A stretch of DNA of 64,000 bases, taken from the NCBI GenBank assembly GCA_038326165.1, contig JBBQJT010000001.1, positions 93,409 through 157,408 on the forward strand, in the 5' to 3' direction. Within the stretch, counting starts at the first letter, position 1. Each line of letters starts with the position of its first letter. The notes under the pieces were generated by a model. That model was not told the origin of the DNA. It worked only from the letters and a program-made list of their open reading frames with translations, and did no database searches. This DNA comes from JAEUUM01 sp038326165 (GTDB lineage: Bacteria > Bacteroidota > Bacteroidia > Chitinophagales > Saprospiraceae). This document shows positions 44,319 to 53,409 of the stretch, one piece after another. A program made the translations under genes and the position numbers.

Positions 44319-45860
44319 ATGCAAGATAAATTAGACCTCTTAAGATCAAAGCTCGAATTGTCGCAATTAGGTGGTGGAGCGGATAGATTAAAAAAACAAC
44401 ACCAAAAGGGAAAACTTACCGCCAGAGAGCGCGTAGAATACCTTCTAGACGAAAAGAGTTTTGAAGAAATTGATGCTCTGGTAACGCACCGTTGCCGCGA
44501 CTTTGGGATGGAAGATCAGTTGATATATGGTGATGGAGTTATCACGGGTTATGGTACAATAGCGAAGCGTTTGGTTTTTGTTTTCTCGCAGGACTTTACT
44601 GTTTTTGGGGGTTCATTGAGTGAAACTTATGCGGAGAAAATTTGCAAGGTGATGGACTTGGCAGTTCAAGCAGGTGCACCAATTATTGGATTGAATGACA
44701 GTGGCGGTGCTAGGATTCAAGAAGGCGTAAATTCGTTGGGTGGCTATGCAGATATTTTTTACCGAAATACCATGGCTTCAGGGGTGATACCGCAAATATC
44801 AGCAATAATGGGTCCTTGTGCAGGAGGTGCTGTATATTCGCCTGCTATTACGGATTTTATCTTTATGGTCGAACATACTTCATATATGTTTGTGACGGGC
44901 CCCAATGTCGTAAAGACTGTGACCAATGAAGAGGTGTCATCCGAAGAATTGGGCGGAGCATTCACTCATTCAACAAAGAGCGGTGTAACGCATTTTTCAA
45001 CAGAAAATGATGCCGATTGTTTGGATCAAATTAAGCGTTTGATTCAATATTTGCCACAAAGCAGCCAAGAAAAAACCCCAAGACTTGCTTATGAGTTAGG
45101 TGATGAAATGCGTCCGGAATTGAATGAAATTATTCCATTAGGCAGTAACCAACCCTATGACATGCGCAACTTGATCTTTGCAATTGTCGATCAAGAGAGT
45201 TTCATGGAAGTCCATGAAGGATATGCCACAAATATCGTTGTTGGATTTGCCAAACTTGCTGGCAGAAGTATAGGTATAGTAGCCAATCAACCAGCTTCAC
45301 TTGCAGGAGTTTTGGATGTTGAGTCTTCAAGAAAAGGAGCAAGATTTGTTCGTTTTTGTGATAGTTTTAATATTCCCTTATTGGTTTTGGTAGATGTCCC
45401 AGGATTTTTGCCTGGTACTGATCAAGAATGGCATGGCATTATTACCAATGGAGCTAAATTACTTTACGCATTTTGTGAAGCCACAGTACCAAGGATTACA
45501 GTTATTACCCGTAAGGCTTATGGTGGAGCATATGATGTGATGAATAGCAAGCACATAGGAGCAGATATGAATTATGCTTGGCCAACAGCTGAAATAGCTG
45601 TAATGGGAGCTAAGGGCGCAACTGAGATTATATTCAAGCGTGAAATAGAAGCTTCTAAAGATCCCATTGCTACGTTGGCAGAGAAAGAGAAGGAATACAC
45701 GGATTTATTTGCCAATCCATATACCGCTGCTCAAAGGGGTTTTATAGATGAGGTTATAGAGCCGAGCTTTACCCGTCGAAAGCTCATCACGGCATTTTCT
45801 ATGTTAGAAAACAAAAGGCATAGTACACCAATCCGCAAGCATGGTAATTTGCCTTTGTAA
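44319..45860 (+). CDS. pccB: Acyl-CoA carboxylase beta subunit (propionyl-CoA carboxylase type)
   Basis: This 513-residue carboxyltransferase subunit moves CO2 from carboxybiotin to an acyl-CoA, most likely propionyl-CoA. Motifs include LTARERVEYLLDEKSFEEID, INDSGGARIQEG-like LNDSGGARIQEGVNSLGGYA (oxyanion site) and GPCAGGAVYSP, with the second site in LVDVPGFLPGTDQEWHG and ITRKAYGGAYDVMNSK. Length and motifs match PccB. Neither the biotin-carboxylase alpha subunit nor a biotin carrier gene is adjacent, so the holoenzyme depends on genes elsewhere. It lies 17 bases after the GT39-TPR gene, possibly by operon read-through. Confidence 0.92.
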   Translation: MQDKLDLLRSKLELSQLGGGADRLKKQHQKGKLTARERVEYLLDEKSFEEIDALVTHRCRDFGMEDQLIYGDGVITGYGTIAKRLVFVFSQDFTVFGGSLSETYAEKICKVMDLAVQAGAPIIGLNDSGGARIQEGVNSLGGYADIFYRNTMASGVIPQISAIMGPCAGGAVYSPAITDFIFMVEHTSYMFVTGPNVVKTVTNEEVSSEELGGAFTHSTKSGVTHFSTENDADCLDQIKRLIQYLPQSSQEKTPRLAYELGDEMRPELNEIIPLGSNQPYDMRNLIFAIVDQESFMEVHEGYATNIVVGFAKLAGRSIGIVANQPASLAGVLDVESSRKGARFVRFCDSFNIPLLVLVDVPGFLPGTDQEWHGIITNGAKLLYAFCEATVPRITVITRKAYGGAYDVMNSKHIGADMNYAWPTAEIAVMGAKGATEIIFKREIEASKDPIATLAEKEKEYTDLFANPYTAAQRGFIDEVIEPSFTRRKLITAFSMLENKRHSTPIRKHGNLPL

Positions 45861-45883
45861 GTATGTGAATGCTATTGACAAAA

Positions 45884-45916
45884 CAAAAAAGCCGAACTGA
45901 TGATCAGTCCGGCTTT
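45884..45916. terminator. Bidirectional terminator
   Basis: GCCG-A-ACTGA and TCAGT-C-CGGC pair around a TGA loop with A6 before and T3 after. It lies between the stops of pccB and the convergent thioredoxin-like gene. Confidence 0.8.
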
Positions 45917-45939
45917 ATATTTTATCTTTAAATTCTATT

Positions 45940-47055
45940 TTACAATAACTTAGCTATCTCAGATTCGATTTGATCTGGAGTTAAATTCATAGCCGCTATT
46001 TTGCCATCTTTGCCTATTAAAAATGTTCTAGGAATACTGTTCACTCCATAAGTTTTAGCAGATGCAGTGTCCCATTTTTTAAGTTCTGACACATGTGTTG
46101 GCCACATCAGGTTGTCTTTTTTGATTGCTTCAAGCCATGCTTGTTTACCGGCATTCAATTGTGTTTGATACATTGCATCGTCTATTTTGGATTTTGTTCT
46201 GTTGTCAACTCCATCCAATGAAACACTATAAACAGTGAATCCTTTGTCTTTGTATTTTTGATAAATTTCAACTACATGTGGATTTACTCTGCGGCATGGT
46301 CCACACCATGAAGCCCAAAAATCCAATAATACAACTTTTCCTTTTAACGAAGACAATGCAATTTCTTTTCCTTGTGGATCTGGTAAAGATATTTCAGGAG
46401 CAGCTTGACCAACAGCAATTGCTGATGTATTTTTTTGTAAATCTTTCATTTGTTTGATCTGCTCAATGATTTCACCATAAGCTTTGGTGTACTCACTCTG
46501 AGCATAACTGCTTTGTAGATTCTTATATATCTTTTCATAAAGAGGTAGGAAATCTGCCATTCCACGGAACAAGAAATTGCTAAGTGCCATTTGAACCAAT
46601 GGATCTTTACAAGATTCAACTTCTTTTTGGGCAAGTTCTGGAGTCATGTTGGCTTGATTGGCAATGATGGCATTCATTTTAGAATGAAATTCAATACCAG
46701 TTTCACTTCCAGTAATCTTATAGCCAAATTTGCTCAACTCACTAACATCACCATCAATGTTAATGGATTTATCCTTGGTTGATAAAACCAGATATGTGGT
46801 GGCATCACCAAAATCTGCTTTATACAATCCTTCCTTGAATCCATCTTTCATTGGTATGAAAAAAGCACCTTTGCCATCGGCTTTAGTACGACCAACTTCA
46901 GCAGGCTGAAATTTACCGTCAAGTCTACTTAGTACGATGTCTTTGTTTTCTGCATTTTTGAGTGTGCCATTTAATCCAGCTGCTTTTTGCGCACATGCAA
47001 CATAAAGGAAGGAAAACAATACTACAGAAAATACGATTTTAATTGAGTATTTCAT
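45940..47055 (-). CDS. TlpA-like thioredoxin-fold lipoprotein with DUF4369-like N-terminus
   Basis: This thiol-disulfide oxidoreductase of about 371 residues is on the outside of the inner membrane. The signal (VVLFSFLYVAC, lipobox Cys near 20) is followed by a DUF4369-like domain (LNGTLKNAENKDIVLSRLDG). A TlpA/AhpC-TSA domain from about 225 carries WASWCGPCRR, with Cys251 and Cys254. ATG 47055 is chosen because it starts the signal peptide; the frame reaching 47115 runs into purL. It probably keeps exported proteins, for instance cytochromes, reduced or correctly bonded. Its start is 5 bases after the purL stop, so it could be cotranscribed with it. Confidence 0.88.
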   Translation of the reverse strand: MKYSIKIVFSVVLFSFLYVACAQKAAGLNGTLKNAENKDIVLSRLDGKFQPAEVGRTKADGKGAFFIPMKDGFKEGLYKADFGDATTYLVLSTKDKSINIDGDVSELSKFGYKITGSETGIEFHSKMNAIIANQANMTPELAQKEVESCKDPLVQMALSNFLFRGMADFLPLYEKIYKNLQSSYAQSEYTKAYGEIIEQIKQMKDLQKNTSAIAVGQAAPEISLPDPQGKEIALSSLKGKVVLLDFWASWCGPCRRVNPHVVEIYQKYKDKGFTVYSVSLDGVDNRTKSKIDDAMYQTQLNAGKQAWLEAIKKDNLMWPTHVSELKKWDTASAKTYGVNSIPRTFLIGKDGKIAAMNLTPDQIESEIAKLL

Positions 47056-47060
47056 GAAAA

Positions 47061-49325
47061 TTATAATTTTTGTTCTAAAATTTGTGTTAGGGTAGATTGG
47101 AAAGGAATGGCCCATTCTTGAATAGTTCCGAACGATTCATTGTTAATTTTTATTACAGCTTGTGTTACTTCTCCTAGTCTCACAAAAGTAACTCCCGTAC
47201 TTAAGATCATCTCTTGAACTTTGTTTTCAATATTTGGTGAAAAGGATACTACTGCTCGGGATTGTGATTCTCCAAAAAGCGCGGCATCTTTTCTGATTCC
47301 TTGCTCTAATTCAATATCAAAACCAAGCATTCTAACAAAGCTGCTTTCAAGCAAACATTGCCATAATCCGCCATCGCTGACATCATGAACGGAATTAACC
47401 ATTTTTTGTTTGATTAATTTCTTAATTGCTTCATGAACTTTCAGCTCTTCTTCGATACTGAAGTGAGGGCAATTAGACAATTGAATCCCGTGATAGCTCC
47501 TAATATACTCTGATGATCCGATGTCATTTTTTGTTTGACCAATCAAATAAATAACGTCGCCTTGGTTTTTAAAATCCAAAGTCATTTGGTTATTTACGTC
47601 TTCCATCACTCCGAGCATTCCGATAGTAGGGGTGGGAAAAACAGGAAGTACAACATTATTGATATTGCTTTGATTGTAGAAACTAACATTCCCGCCCGTA
47701 ACAGGTGTGCCTAGTCTGGTGCAAGCTTCACCCATTCCTTTTATAGCGTGAACAAACTGATAGTAAACTTCCTCATTGTAAGGGTTTCCAAAATTTAAGC
47801 AATTGGTTATTGCAACTGGTGTTCCGCCACTACATACAATATTTCTAGCAGCTTCGCTCACGGCAATCATCGCTCCTTTATACGGATCAGCATACACATA
47901 CGAACTGTTGCAGTCTGTAGTGGCCAATAAAGCTCTCTTAGTGCCTTTGATATGTATAATAGCAGCGTCTGAAGGACTGTTCGTTGTCACTGTATTGGTT
48001 CTGACCATTGAATCATACTGCTCACTAATCCAAGATTTATTAACAAGATTTACCGCAGTTGACAGCTTTTTAGCTATTTCAAGCAGCGAATTGGGTTCTT
48101 CGATCTGACCAATATTGAATTGCTGGATGGATTTTATATAGGTAGGCTCTTTGTAACTTCTGTCATAAATTGGTGCACCACCACCTAAAACCAAGGAATC
48201 GGCAGGAACTTTGGCAACCAGTTCGCCATGATGGTAAAATTCAACATCAAGTCCTGAGCTTACTTCACCTATTATTTCGCATTCTAAATCCCACTTGCTG
48301 TATATATCCAATAGAACTTGTTCATCGCCGGGTTTGCATACTACCAGCATCCTTTCTTGACTTTCAGATAGCAGAATTTCCCATGCATGCATATTTTGTT
48401 GTCTGGTGGGTACTTTGTCCAAATCAATGCGCATACCTAGGCCAGCTTTGGCAGACATTTCAGAGGTACTGCAAGTTATTCCTGCTGCTCCCATGTCCTG
48501 CATTCCTCTAATGACACCAGCTTCGATAGCCTCTAGTGTGGCTTCCAACAATAATTTTTCTTGAAATGGATCGCCAACTTGAACAGCAGGCAAATCTTCA
48601 GATGAATCTTCAGTCAAATCAGCAGAAGCAAATGTTGCACCGTGAATTCCATCTTTCCCTGTAGCACTTCCAACTATCAATACCAAATTTCCGGGGGCAT
48701 CAGCAGTTGCAGAAATTGTTCCTCCGTGTTTCATGATACCAATGGACATTGCATTAACCAATATATTCTGATCGTAACTGCTGTGAAAAAAAGTTTCGCC
48801 ACCCACTGTTGGCACACCAAAACAATTGCCATAATGTCCAATGCCTTCCACTACACCTTTGACCAATCTTTTCATTCCAGGATGATCTGGGTTGCCAAAA
48901 CGTAGGGAATTTAAAGCTGCAATAGGTCTGGCGCCCATGGTAAAGATATCTCGGTGAATTCCACCAACTCCAGTTGCTGCTCCTTGAAATGGCTCAATAC
49001 AACTTGGATGGTTGTGACTTTCAATTTTAAAAGCACACGCCCAACCTTCACCAACATCCACCAATCCGGCGTTTTCTTCACCAGCTTCAACCAGTAATTT
49101 TTCGCCTTTTCTAGGCAAAGTTTTTAGGTATTTGATGGAGTTTTTGTAGGAACAATGTTCGGACCACATAACAGAGTAAATGCTCAGCTCCGTAAAGTTT
49201 GGTTCTCGACCCATGAATACCTTGATGGCTTCGTATTCCTCTTGGTTTAAACCAAGTTTTAGTGCTGTCTGAAGGTCGGATGGGGATTTAATTATCTCTG
49301 ACATTTGAGTTGTTTGGAAATTCAT
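47061..49325 (-). CDS. purL: Phosphoribosylformylglycinamidine synthase subunit PurL (small type)
   Basis: PurL carries out the ATP-dependent amination step of purine synthesis. The 754 residues contain SVMWSEHCSYKNSIKYLK (catalytic His), FKIESHNHPSCIEPFQGAAT, GVGGIHRDIFTMGARP and VTGGNVSFYNQ. It lacks the glutaminase domain of large, 1200-residue enzymes, so separate PurQ and PurS proteins must exist; they are not in the window. ATG 49325 is given; ATG 49304 (MSEIIKSPSDL) is an equally good start and better fits a possible -7 box at 49330-49337. Confidence 0.95.
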   Translation of the reverse strand: MNFQTTQMSEIIKSPSDLQTALKLGLNQEEYEAIKVFMGREPNFTELSIYSVMWSEHCSYKNSIKYLKTLPRKGEKLLVEAGEENAGLVDVGEGWACAFKIESHNHPSCIEPFQGAATGVGGIHRDIFTMGARPIAALNSLRFGNPDHPGMKRLVKGVVEGIGHYGNCFGVPTVGGETFFHSSYDQNILVNAMSIGIMKHGGTISATADAPGNLVLIVGSATGKDGIHGATFASADLTEDSSEDLPAVQVGDPFQEKLLLEATLEAIEAGVIRGMQDMGAAGITCSTSEMSAKAGLGMRIDLDKVPTRQQNMHAWEILLSESQERMLVVCKPGDEQVLLDIYSKWDLECEIIGEVSSGLDVEFYHHGELVAKVPADSLVLGGGAPIYDRSYKEPTYIKSIQQFNIGQIEEPNSLLEIAKKLSTAVNLVNKSWISEQYDSMVRTNTVTTNSPSDAAIIHIKGTKRALLATTDCNSSYVYADPYKGAMIAVSEAARNIVCSGGTPVAITNCLNFGNPYNEEVYYQFVHAIKGMGEACTRLGTPVTGGNVSFYNQSNINNVVLPVFPTPTIGMLGVMEDVNNQMTLDFKNQGDVIYLIGQTKNDIGSSEYIRSYHGIQLSNCPHFSIEEELKVHEAIKKLIKQKMVNSVHDVSDGGLWQCLLESSFVRMLGFDIELEQGIRKDAALFGESQSRAVVSFSPNIENKVQEMILSTGVTFVRLGEVTQAVIKINNESFGTIQEWAIPFQSTLTQILEQKL

Positions 49326-49329
49326 ATGG

Positions 49330-49337
49330 CAAAGGTA
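49330..49337 (-). promoter_or_regulatory. Possible -7 box before purL
   Basis: Read on the minus strand it is TACCTTTG. It ends 4 bases before the first purL ATG, so the transcript would start about there. No TTG is found at -33, so the call is tentative. Confidence 0.35.
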
Positions 49338-49359
49338 ATATCTAGATCACGAATCTCGA

Positions 49360-49986
49360 TTACTTGATATATTGATTTGCCCATAAAAACAACACAAGGT
49401 ATACCCAGAGGATATCAAGAAAATGCCAATAGAATGTTAATAAGTTAAGTTTTAGCTTTTTTAGTGGATCGGAAAAGTAAATCAAGACACTAACTGGTTC
49501 TTTCATTTTTAAAATTGCAGTTCTGTAGAACATAACCAAGAATGGCAAACCAGCCAAAACGTGTGCAAAGTGTAATATTGACATTGCGTATAAGTATGAA
49601 GCTAAGTTGCTGTGGGCTATGTTAATGTTGTTGGAATATAGAAGTTTCCATGCCAATAGTTGCATTAAGACAAATAATATCGTCAATAGCAAAGTGGTCA
49701 AAATATTGCGTTGATAGGCCTCTGTATTGTCCAAAAGATATGCCTTCTTTGCCAACATCATGGTATAACTTGATGCCAATAACACCAAAGTGTTTAAAAG
49801 AAACAAGTAAGGAACCTTTATTGGAATTAGATATTGTGACTGGACTCTTGTGTAAATGTATGCTCCAGTTAAAGCCAGAAATAACATTGTGATGCCTGTA
49901 AGCGTTAAGAACAGCATGATATTGTAAGGGTGAAAAGCAAGGTTGTGTTGATCCATTTGCTGATCTTGCATATATTGTCTTTTCAT
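49360..49986 (-). CDS. Heme-copper oxidase subunit III-like protein, orphan
   Basis: This 208-residue membrane protein has five predicted helices of the cytochrome c/quinol oxidase subunit III family. Diagnostic segments are MSILHFAHVLAGLPFLVMFY (the H-x2-HV pattern) and NLLTFYWHFLDILWVYLVLF near the end. Subunit III has no cofactor and supports the catalytic subunit I. No subunit I or II gene is beside it; it sits between purL and a T9SS cargo gene. It may serve an oxidase encoded elsewhere. ATGs at 49986, 49971 and 49956 are all possible starts. Confidence 0.82.
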   Translation of the reverse strand: MKRQYMQDQQMDQHNLAFHPYNIMLFLTLTGITMLFLALTGAYIYTRVQSQYLIPIKVPYLFLLNTLVLLASSYTMMLAKKAYLLDNTEAYQRNILTTLLLTILFVLMQLLAWKLLYSNNINIAHSNLASYLYAMSILHFAHVLAGLPFLVMFYRTAILKMKEPVSVLIYFSDPLKKLKLNLLTFYWHFLDILWVYLVLFLWANQYIK

Positions 49987-50034
49987 ATCATGAAATTAAA
50001 CTACTTTTATTTGTTGCTAATAAAACCAACTTCA

Positions 50035-52254
50035 ATGCGTCTTACAATAACCATGTATTTATTAATTGGTTCAATCAATGCCTTTTCACAATATTTTTCG
50101 AGGTTGGATATTCCAGTTAAGCTTGGACCACTTGAGACAGAGTTGTCATACCCATGGTTTGGAGGTATGGCATCCCCACAAATATCCTCTTTTTCAAAAG
50201 CTGGCAAACTTCATTATTATATCCATGACAGAGCAGGAGCGGTCCATCGGATTTTTAGCTATGAAACAGTAAATGGTGACAAGAAATTGGTTTGGCAAGA
50301 AGGATTAACCAAATATTTTCCAAAGAGTAGGGAATGTGGTTTATTGAGAGATTATAATGGTGATATGATACCTGATTTATTTTCCTATTCAATAAACCCA
50401 GCAGTAGATGGTATAACAGTTTTCAAGGGGAAATATGTTAATGACACCTTACACTTTGACCAACTCTCCTTTACAGGATATTTTTTTTCAGATATCATTC
50501 CATTCAAATCAAGTAATGGAAGCAAATCAAATCTATTCGTAGCATTCTCTGACGTTCCGCATATCGGTGATATGGATAAAGACGGTGATTTGGATGTTGC
50601 CACATTCGATTCAGGGGGGGGATTTATCAACTATTATAAAAACTTAAGTGTAGAAAAAGGTTTCGCTAAAGACAGTTTGGATTTTATTCTTTTTGATCAA
50701 TGCTGGGGTAAAGTTTTTGAGGATCTGAATTCAAAGTTTATTTTATCTAATAACCCCAGTTTGTGTTCACCAAATGCTGCCGGAAAAAATGAAGTGCGAC
50801 ATGCAGGAGGAACCATACTTTTATTTGACGAAGATAAAGATGGAGATTTGGATGGATTGGCAGGCGACACCAACTTACAATATCTATCTTTGTTGATCAA
50901 TACCCCAAGCCCTAACGCTTTTGTAACTGCAACTGAAGATCAATTTCCAGCTTCAAATCCGATTAATTTGAGTACTTTTCCTGCTGCTTTTTATGTCAAT
51001 TCTTTTTTGAACAATCAAGCTACTGAAGATCTTTTGGTCGCTCCCAACATATATGGAACATTATCAGAGGATGTTAAAGTCATTCAAAGATACAATGTGA
51101 ATTTGCAGAATCCTGGGGAGTATGAATTGCTTGATGATCATTATATAGGAGATGAATTGATCGATTTTGGTTCAGGAGCGCACCCTTGCTTGATTGATGT
51201 AGATGCTGACGGTGATTTGGATCTAATTGCAGGAAATTTCAATAAATTTACAAGTATTAGTCAACGCGTTTCAAGTTTGTTTCTTTTTGAAAATATTGGA
51301 AGTTTATCGAGTCCTATGTTTCAACTAAAAGACTCCAATTATTTGAATCTGAAAGCTTTTAATACTGTTTCTTGGGGTTTTAGTCCTGTTGTAGGAGATA
51401 TTGATTCAGACGGTGACCAAGATCTTTTGGTTGGTACTCAAGAAGGTAGTATGTATTTTTTTGAAAATACCGCTGGCGAAGGAAATGCAATTGTATTTGC
51501 GAATTCTATTTACCCTTACAACAACATTGATATAGGTCAGGCCTCAGTTCCTTGTATTTTTGATTATAACAATGATGGATTGGCTGATTTATTTATAGGT
51601 GAATACAATGGCAATCTGAATTACTTTCCCAATCAAGGGACCATTGGAAATCCTGTTTTTTTGAGTAACCCTGATATGGCCCCTAATGTTAATTTTACTG
51701 GTAAAGTCAATACCAAAATAGTTAACAGTCCTCAAGGGGAGTGTGCGCCTTTTGTGTTGCAGTCTGCAATTGGCCCGGTTTTAATCTGTGGCAGTCAAGA
51801 TAGAAATTTTATTGTTTATGAAATGAATAGCGATCCTACAAAGACGTGGACAATTATCACGGAAAATTTAGGAGAGATTAAGGAAGGGGAAAGATCCAGA
51901 ATGACCGCGGGTGATTTGAATAACGATGGCAAAGTTGAACTAATAATAGGAAATGCACGAGGTGGCTTGGGCGTATTCATCAATGATCTCTATACTTTGA
52001 CAGCTTATCAGGAAATTGAGCAATCATTAAATATCTCAATTGTGACAAATCCTGTCAAAGATTTTATACAATTAAAATCTGAATCAGAATTGTTACTGAA
52101 TCTGAGCATTTTTGACCCTATTGGCAGAAAACTAATAGATAGAGTGTTTCTAACAAGTCAACATTTGGACGTTTCAAACCTCAGGCCTGGTTGTTATTTT
52201 GTAAAATTACAAAGCGGAAGTAAATTCAAAACACTTTCATTTATCAAGATGTAA
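50035..52254 (+). CDS. Secreted FG-GAP/VCBS-repeat protein with type IX sorting domain
   Basis: This extracellular protein of about 739 residues has a signal peptide (TMYLLIGSINAFSQ) and repeated calcium-loop motifs of the FG-GAP/VCBS type: GDMDKDGDLDVATFD, DEDKDGDLDGLAGD, DVDADGDLDLIAGNF, DIDSDGDQDLLVGTQ and DLNNDGKVELIIGNA. These propellers often bind partners or glycans. The last 75 residues look like a type IX secretion C-terminal sorting domain (SIVTNPVKDFIQLKSES then IFDPIGRKL and LRPGCYFVKLQS), so it is probably sent across the outer membrane and anchored. I use ATG 50035; an upstream ATG at 49990 would add 15 residues. Confidence 0.85.
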   Translation: MRLTITMYLLIGSINAFSQYFSRLDIPVKLGPLETELSYPWFGGMASPQISSFSKAGKLHYYIHDRAGAVHRIFSYETVNGDKKLVWQEGLTKYFPKSRECGLLRDYNGDMIPDLFSYSINPAVDGITVFKGKYVNDTLHFDQLSFTGYFFSDIIPFKSSNGSKSNLFVAFSDVPHIGDMDKDGDLDVATFDSGGGFINYYKNLSVEKGFAKDSLDFILFDQCWGKVFEDLNSKFILSNNPSLCSPNAAGKNEVRHAGGTILLFDEDKDGDLDGLAGDTNLQYLSLLINTPSPNAFVTATEDQFPASNPINLSTFPAAFYVNSFLNNQATEDLLVAPNIYGTLSEDVKVIQRYNVNLQNPGEYELLDDHYIGDELIDFGSGAHPCLIDVDADGDLDLIAGNFNKFTSISQRVSSLFLFENIGSLSSPMFQLKDSNYLNLKAFNTVSWGFSPVVGDIDSDGDQDLLVGTQEGSMYFFENTAGEGNAIVFANSIYPYNNIDIGQASVPCIFDYNNDGLADLFIGEYNGNLNYFPNQGTIGNPVFLSNPDMAPNVNFTGKVNTKIVNSPQGECAPFVLQSAIGPVLICGSQDRNFIVYEMNSDPTKTWTIITENLGEIKEGERSRMTAGDLNNDGKVELIIGNARGGLGVFINDLYTLTAYQEIEQSLNISIVTNPVKDFIQLKSESELLLNLSIFDPIGRKLIDRVFLTSQHLDVSNLRPGCYFVKLQSGSKFKTLSFIKM

Positions 52255-52262
52255 GTGATAAT

Positions 52263-52709
52263 ATGCCAATGGCTAAAGTTCAATCAAAATTGACCAAATT
52301 GGGTTATCTGAACATGCATGTTATCATTGTGCCAGGATACATCAACCAGGAGTTTTCGTAAAATAATAAAGAACGGTTCCTTGTTTGCGTCAACGATTTG
52401 ATCAATTTTCAAGGTGGTTTGGTAAACTATTCGGAAGGTAGTTCCTACATCATGATAAATGCTAAAAATATCAATAAACTAAAAATTAAAGTAGACGATA
52501 ATTTGGAGATTTCACTGATACGTGATACTTCTTCCTATGACATCCAAATGCCAGAAGAAATGCAAGAGATTCTAGACTCTGATGAAGAAGGAAATCTGAG
52601 ATTTCAGAATCTTACTGATGGCAAAAAAAGATACATCATCAACTTCGTAAATGTTCTTAAAAATTTTGAAGGAAGAGTCCATCGTGGACTACAAATAAAG
52701 AAAATTTAA
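52263..52709 (+). pseudogene. DUF1905 + YdeI/OmdA-type protein gene interrupted by in-frame TAA
   Basis: Reading in one frame from ATG 52263 (or 52269) to the TAA at 52707-52709 gives about 148 codons. They begin KVQSKLTKLGYLNMHVIIVP, continue as NNKERFLVCVNDLINFQGG, and end with a C-terminal helix set starting MPEEMQEILDSDEEGN. This is the DUF1905 barrel followed by the YdeI/OmdA tail, in the order and size of the whole family. A single TAA at 52359-52361 (codon 33) splits it. The downstream part could start only at a TTG (52398) and would lack the first strands. So the gene is probably broken by a point mutation, unless this is a sequencing error. Family function is poorly known. Confidence 0.7.
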
Positions 52710-52764
52710 AATCTGCACCCAAAGAAAAAGAAACAGCAAAATGGTTGCTATTTGGCCGTTGATC

Positions 52765-53406
52765 TTATTGAAATAACAAACTTCCAATCCTGACCATTGT
52801 TGCACCTTCCTCAATGGCTATTTGATAATCGCCGCTCATTCCCATTGATAAGGTATTGAAATTATTGTAAACTTTTAAGTTTTGAATTTTAACAAACAGC
52901 TCATTCAGTCCTTTAAATTCACTTCGGATCTGATCGGTATTTTCTGTAAATGTAGCCATCCCCATTAATCCATTTATAGATATTGATTTATTCTCAATCA
53001 ATTGCTTATTGTTAATATATTCAAGTAATTCTTCAACTTCAAACCCCGATTTGCTTTCTTCCTCAGCAATGTGAACTTGAAGCAAAACTTTTGCCTGAAT
53101 TCCAAGTATTTCAGCTTGTTTAGTAATTTCTTGAAATAATTTAAGACTTGATACTGAGTGAATCAAATCTACAAATGGCAGTATAGATTTTACTTTATTA
53201 CTCTGTAGGTTGCCGATGACATGCCAAATGCAATCTATTGGCATTTGAGGGATTTTTGAAAGTAGTTCTTGAGGGCGATTTTCACCAAATATCCTTTGCC
53301 CTGATTTATAGAGAATATTGATTTTATCAATTGGTTGGGTTTTGCTTACTGCCACAAGCGTTACTTGTTTTTGTTCACAAAAGTCTTTAATTCCAGTGTA
53401 ATTCAT
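52765..53406 (-). CDS. YggS/PLPBP-family pyridoxal phosphate homeostasis protein
   Basis: This 213-residue protein has the fold of the alanine racemase N-terminal domain without the second domain. The PLP lysine is K22 in LVAVSKTQ, followed by FGENRPQELLSK, WHVIGNLQSNKVK, LIHSVSSLKLFQEI and LSMGMSGDYQIAIEEGATMV, which bind the cofactor phosphate. It buffers PLP and has no known catalytic role. It follows the deoxynucleoside kinase gene by 3 bases and is probably cotranscribed with it. Confidence 0.93.
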   Translation of the reverse strand: MNYTGIKDFCEQKQVTLVAVSKTQPIDKINILYKSGQRIFGENRPQELLSKIPQMPIDCIWHVIGNLQSNKVKSILPFVDLIHSVSSLKLFQEITKQAEILGIQAKVLLQVHIAEEESKSGFEVEELLEYINNKQLIENKSISINGLMGMATFTENTDQIRSEFKGLNELFVKIQNLKVYNNFNTLSMGMSGDYQIAIEEGATMVRIGSLLFQ

Positions 53407-53409
53407 AAA

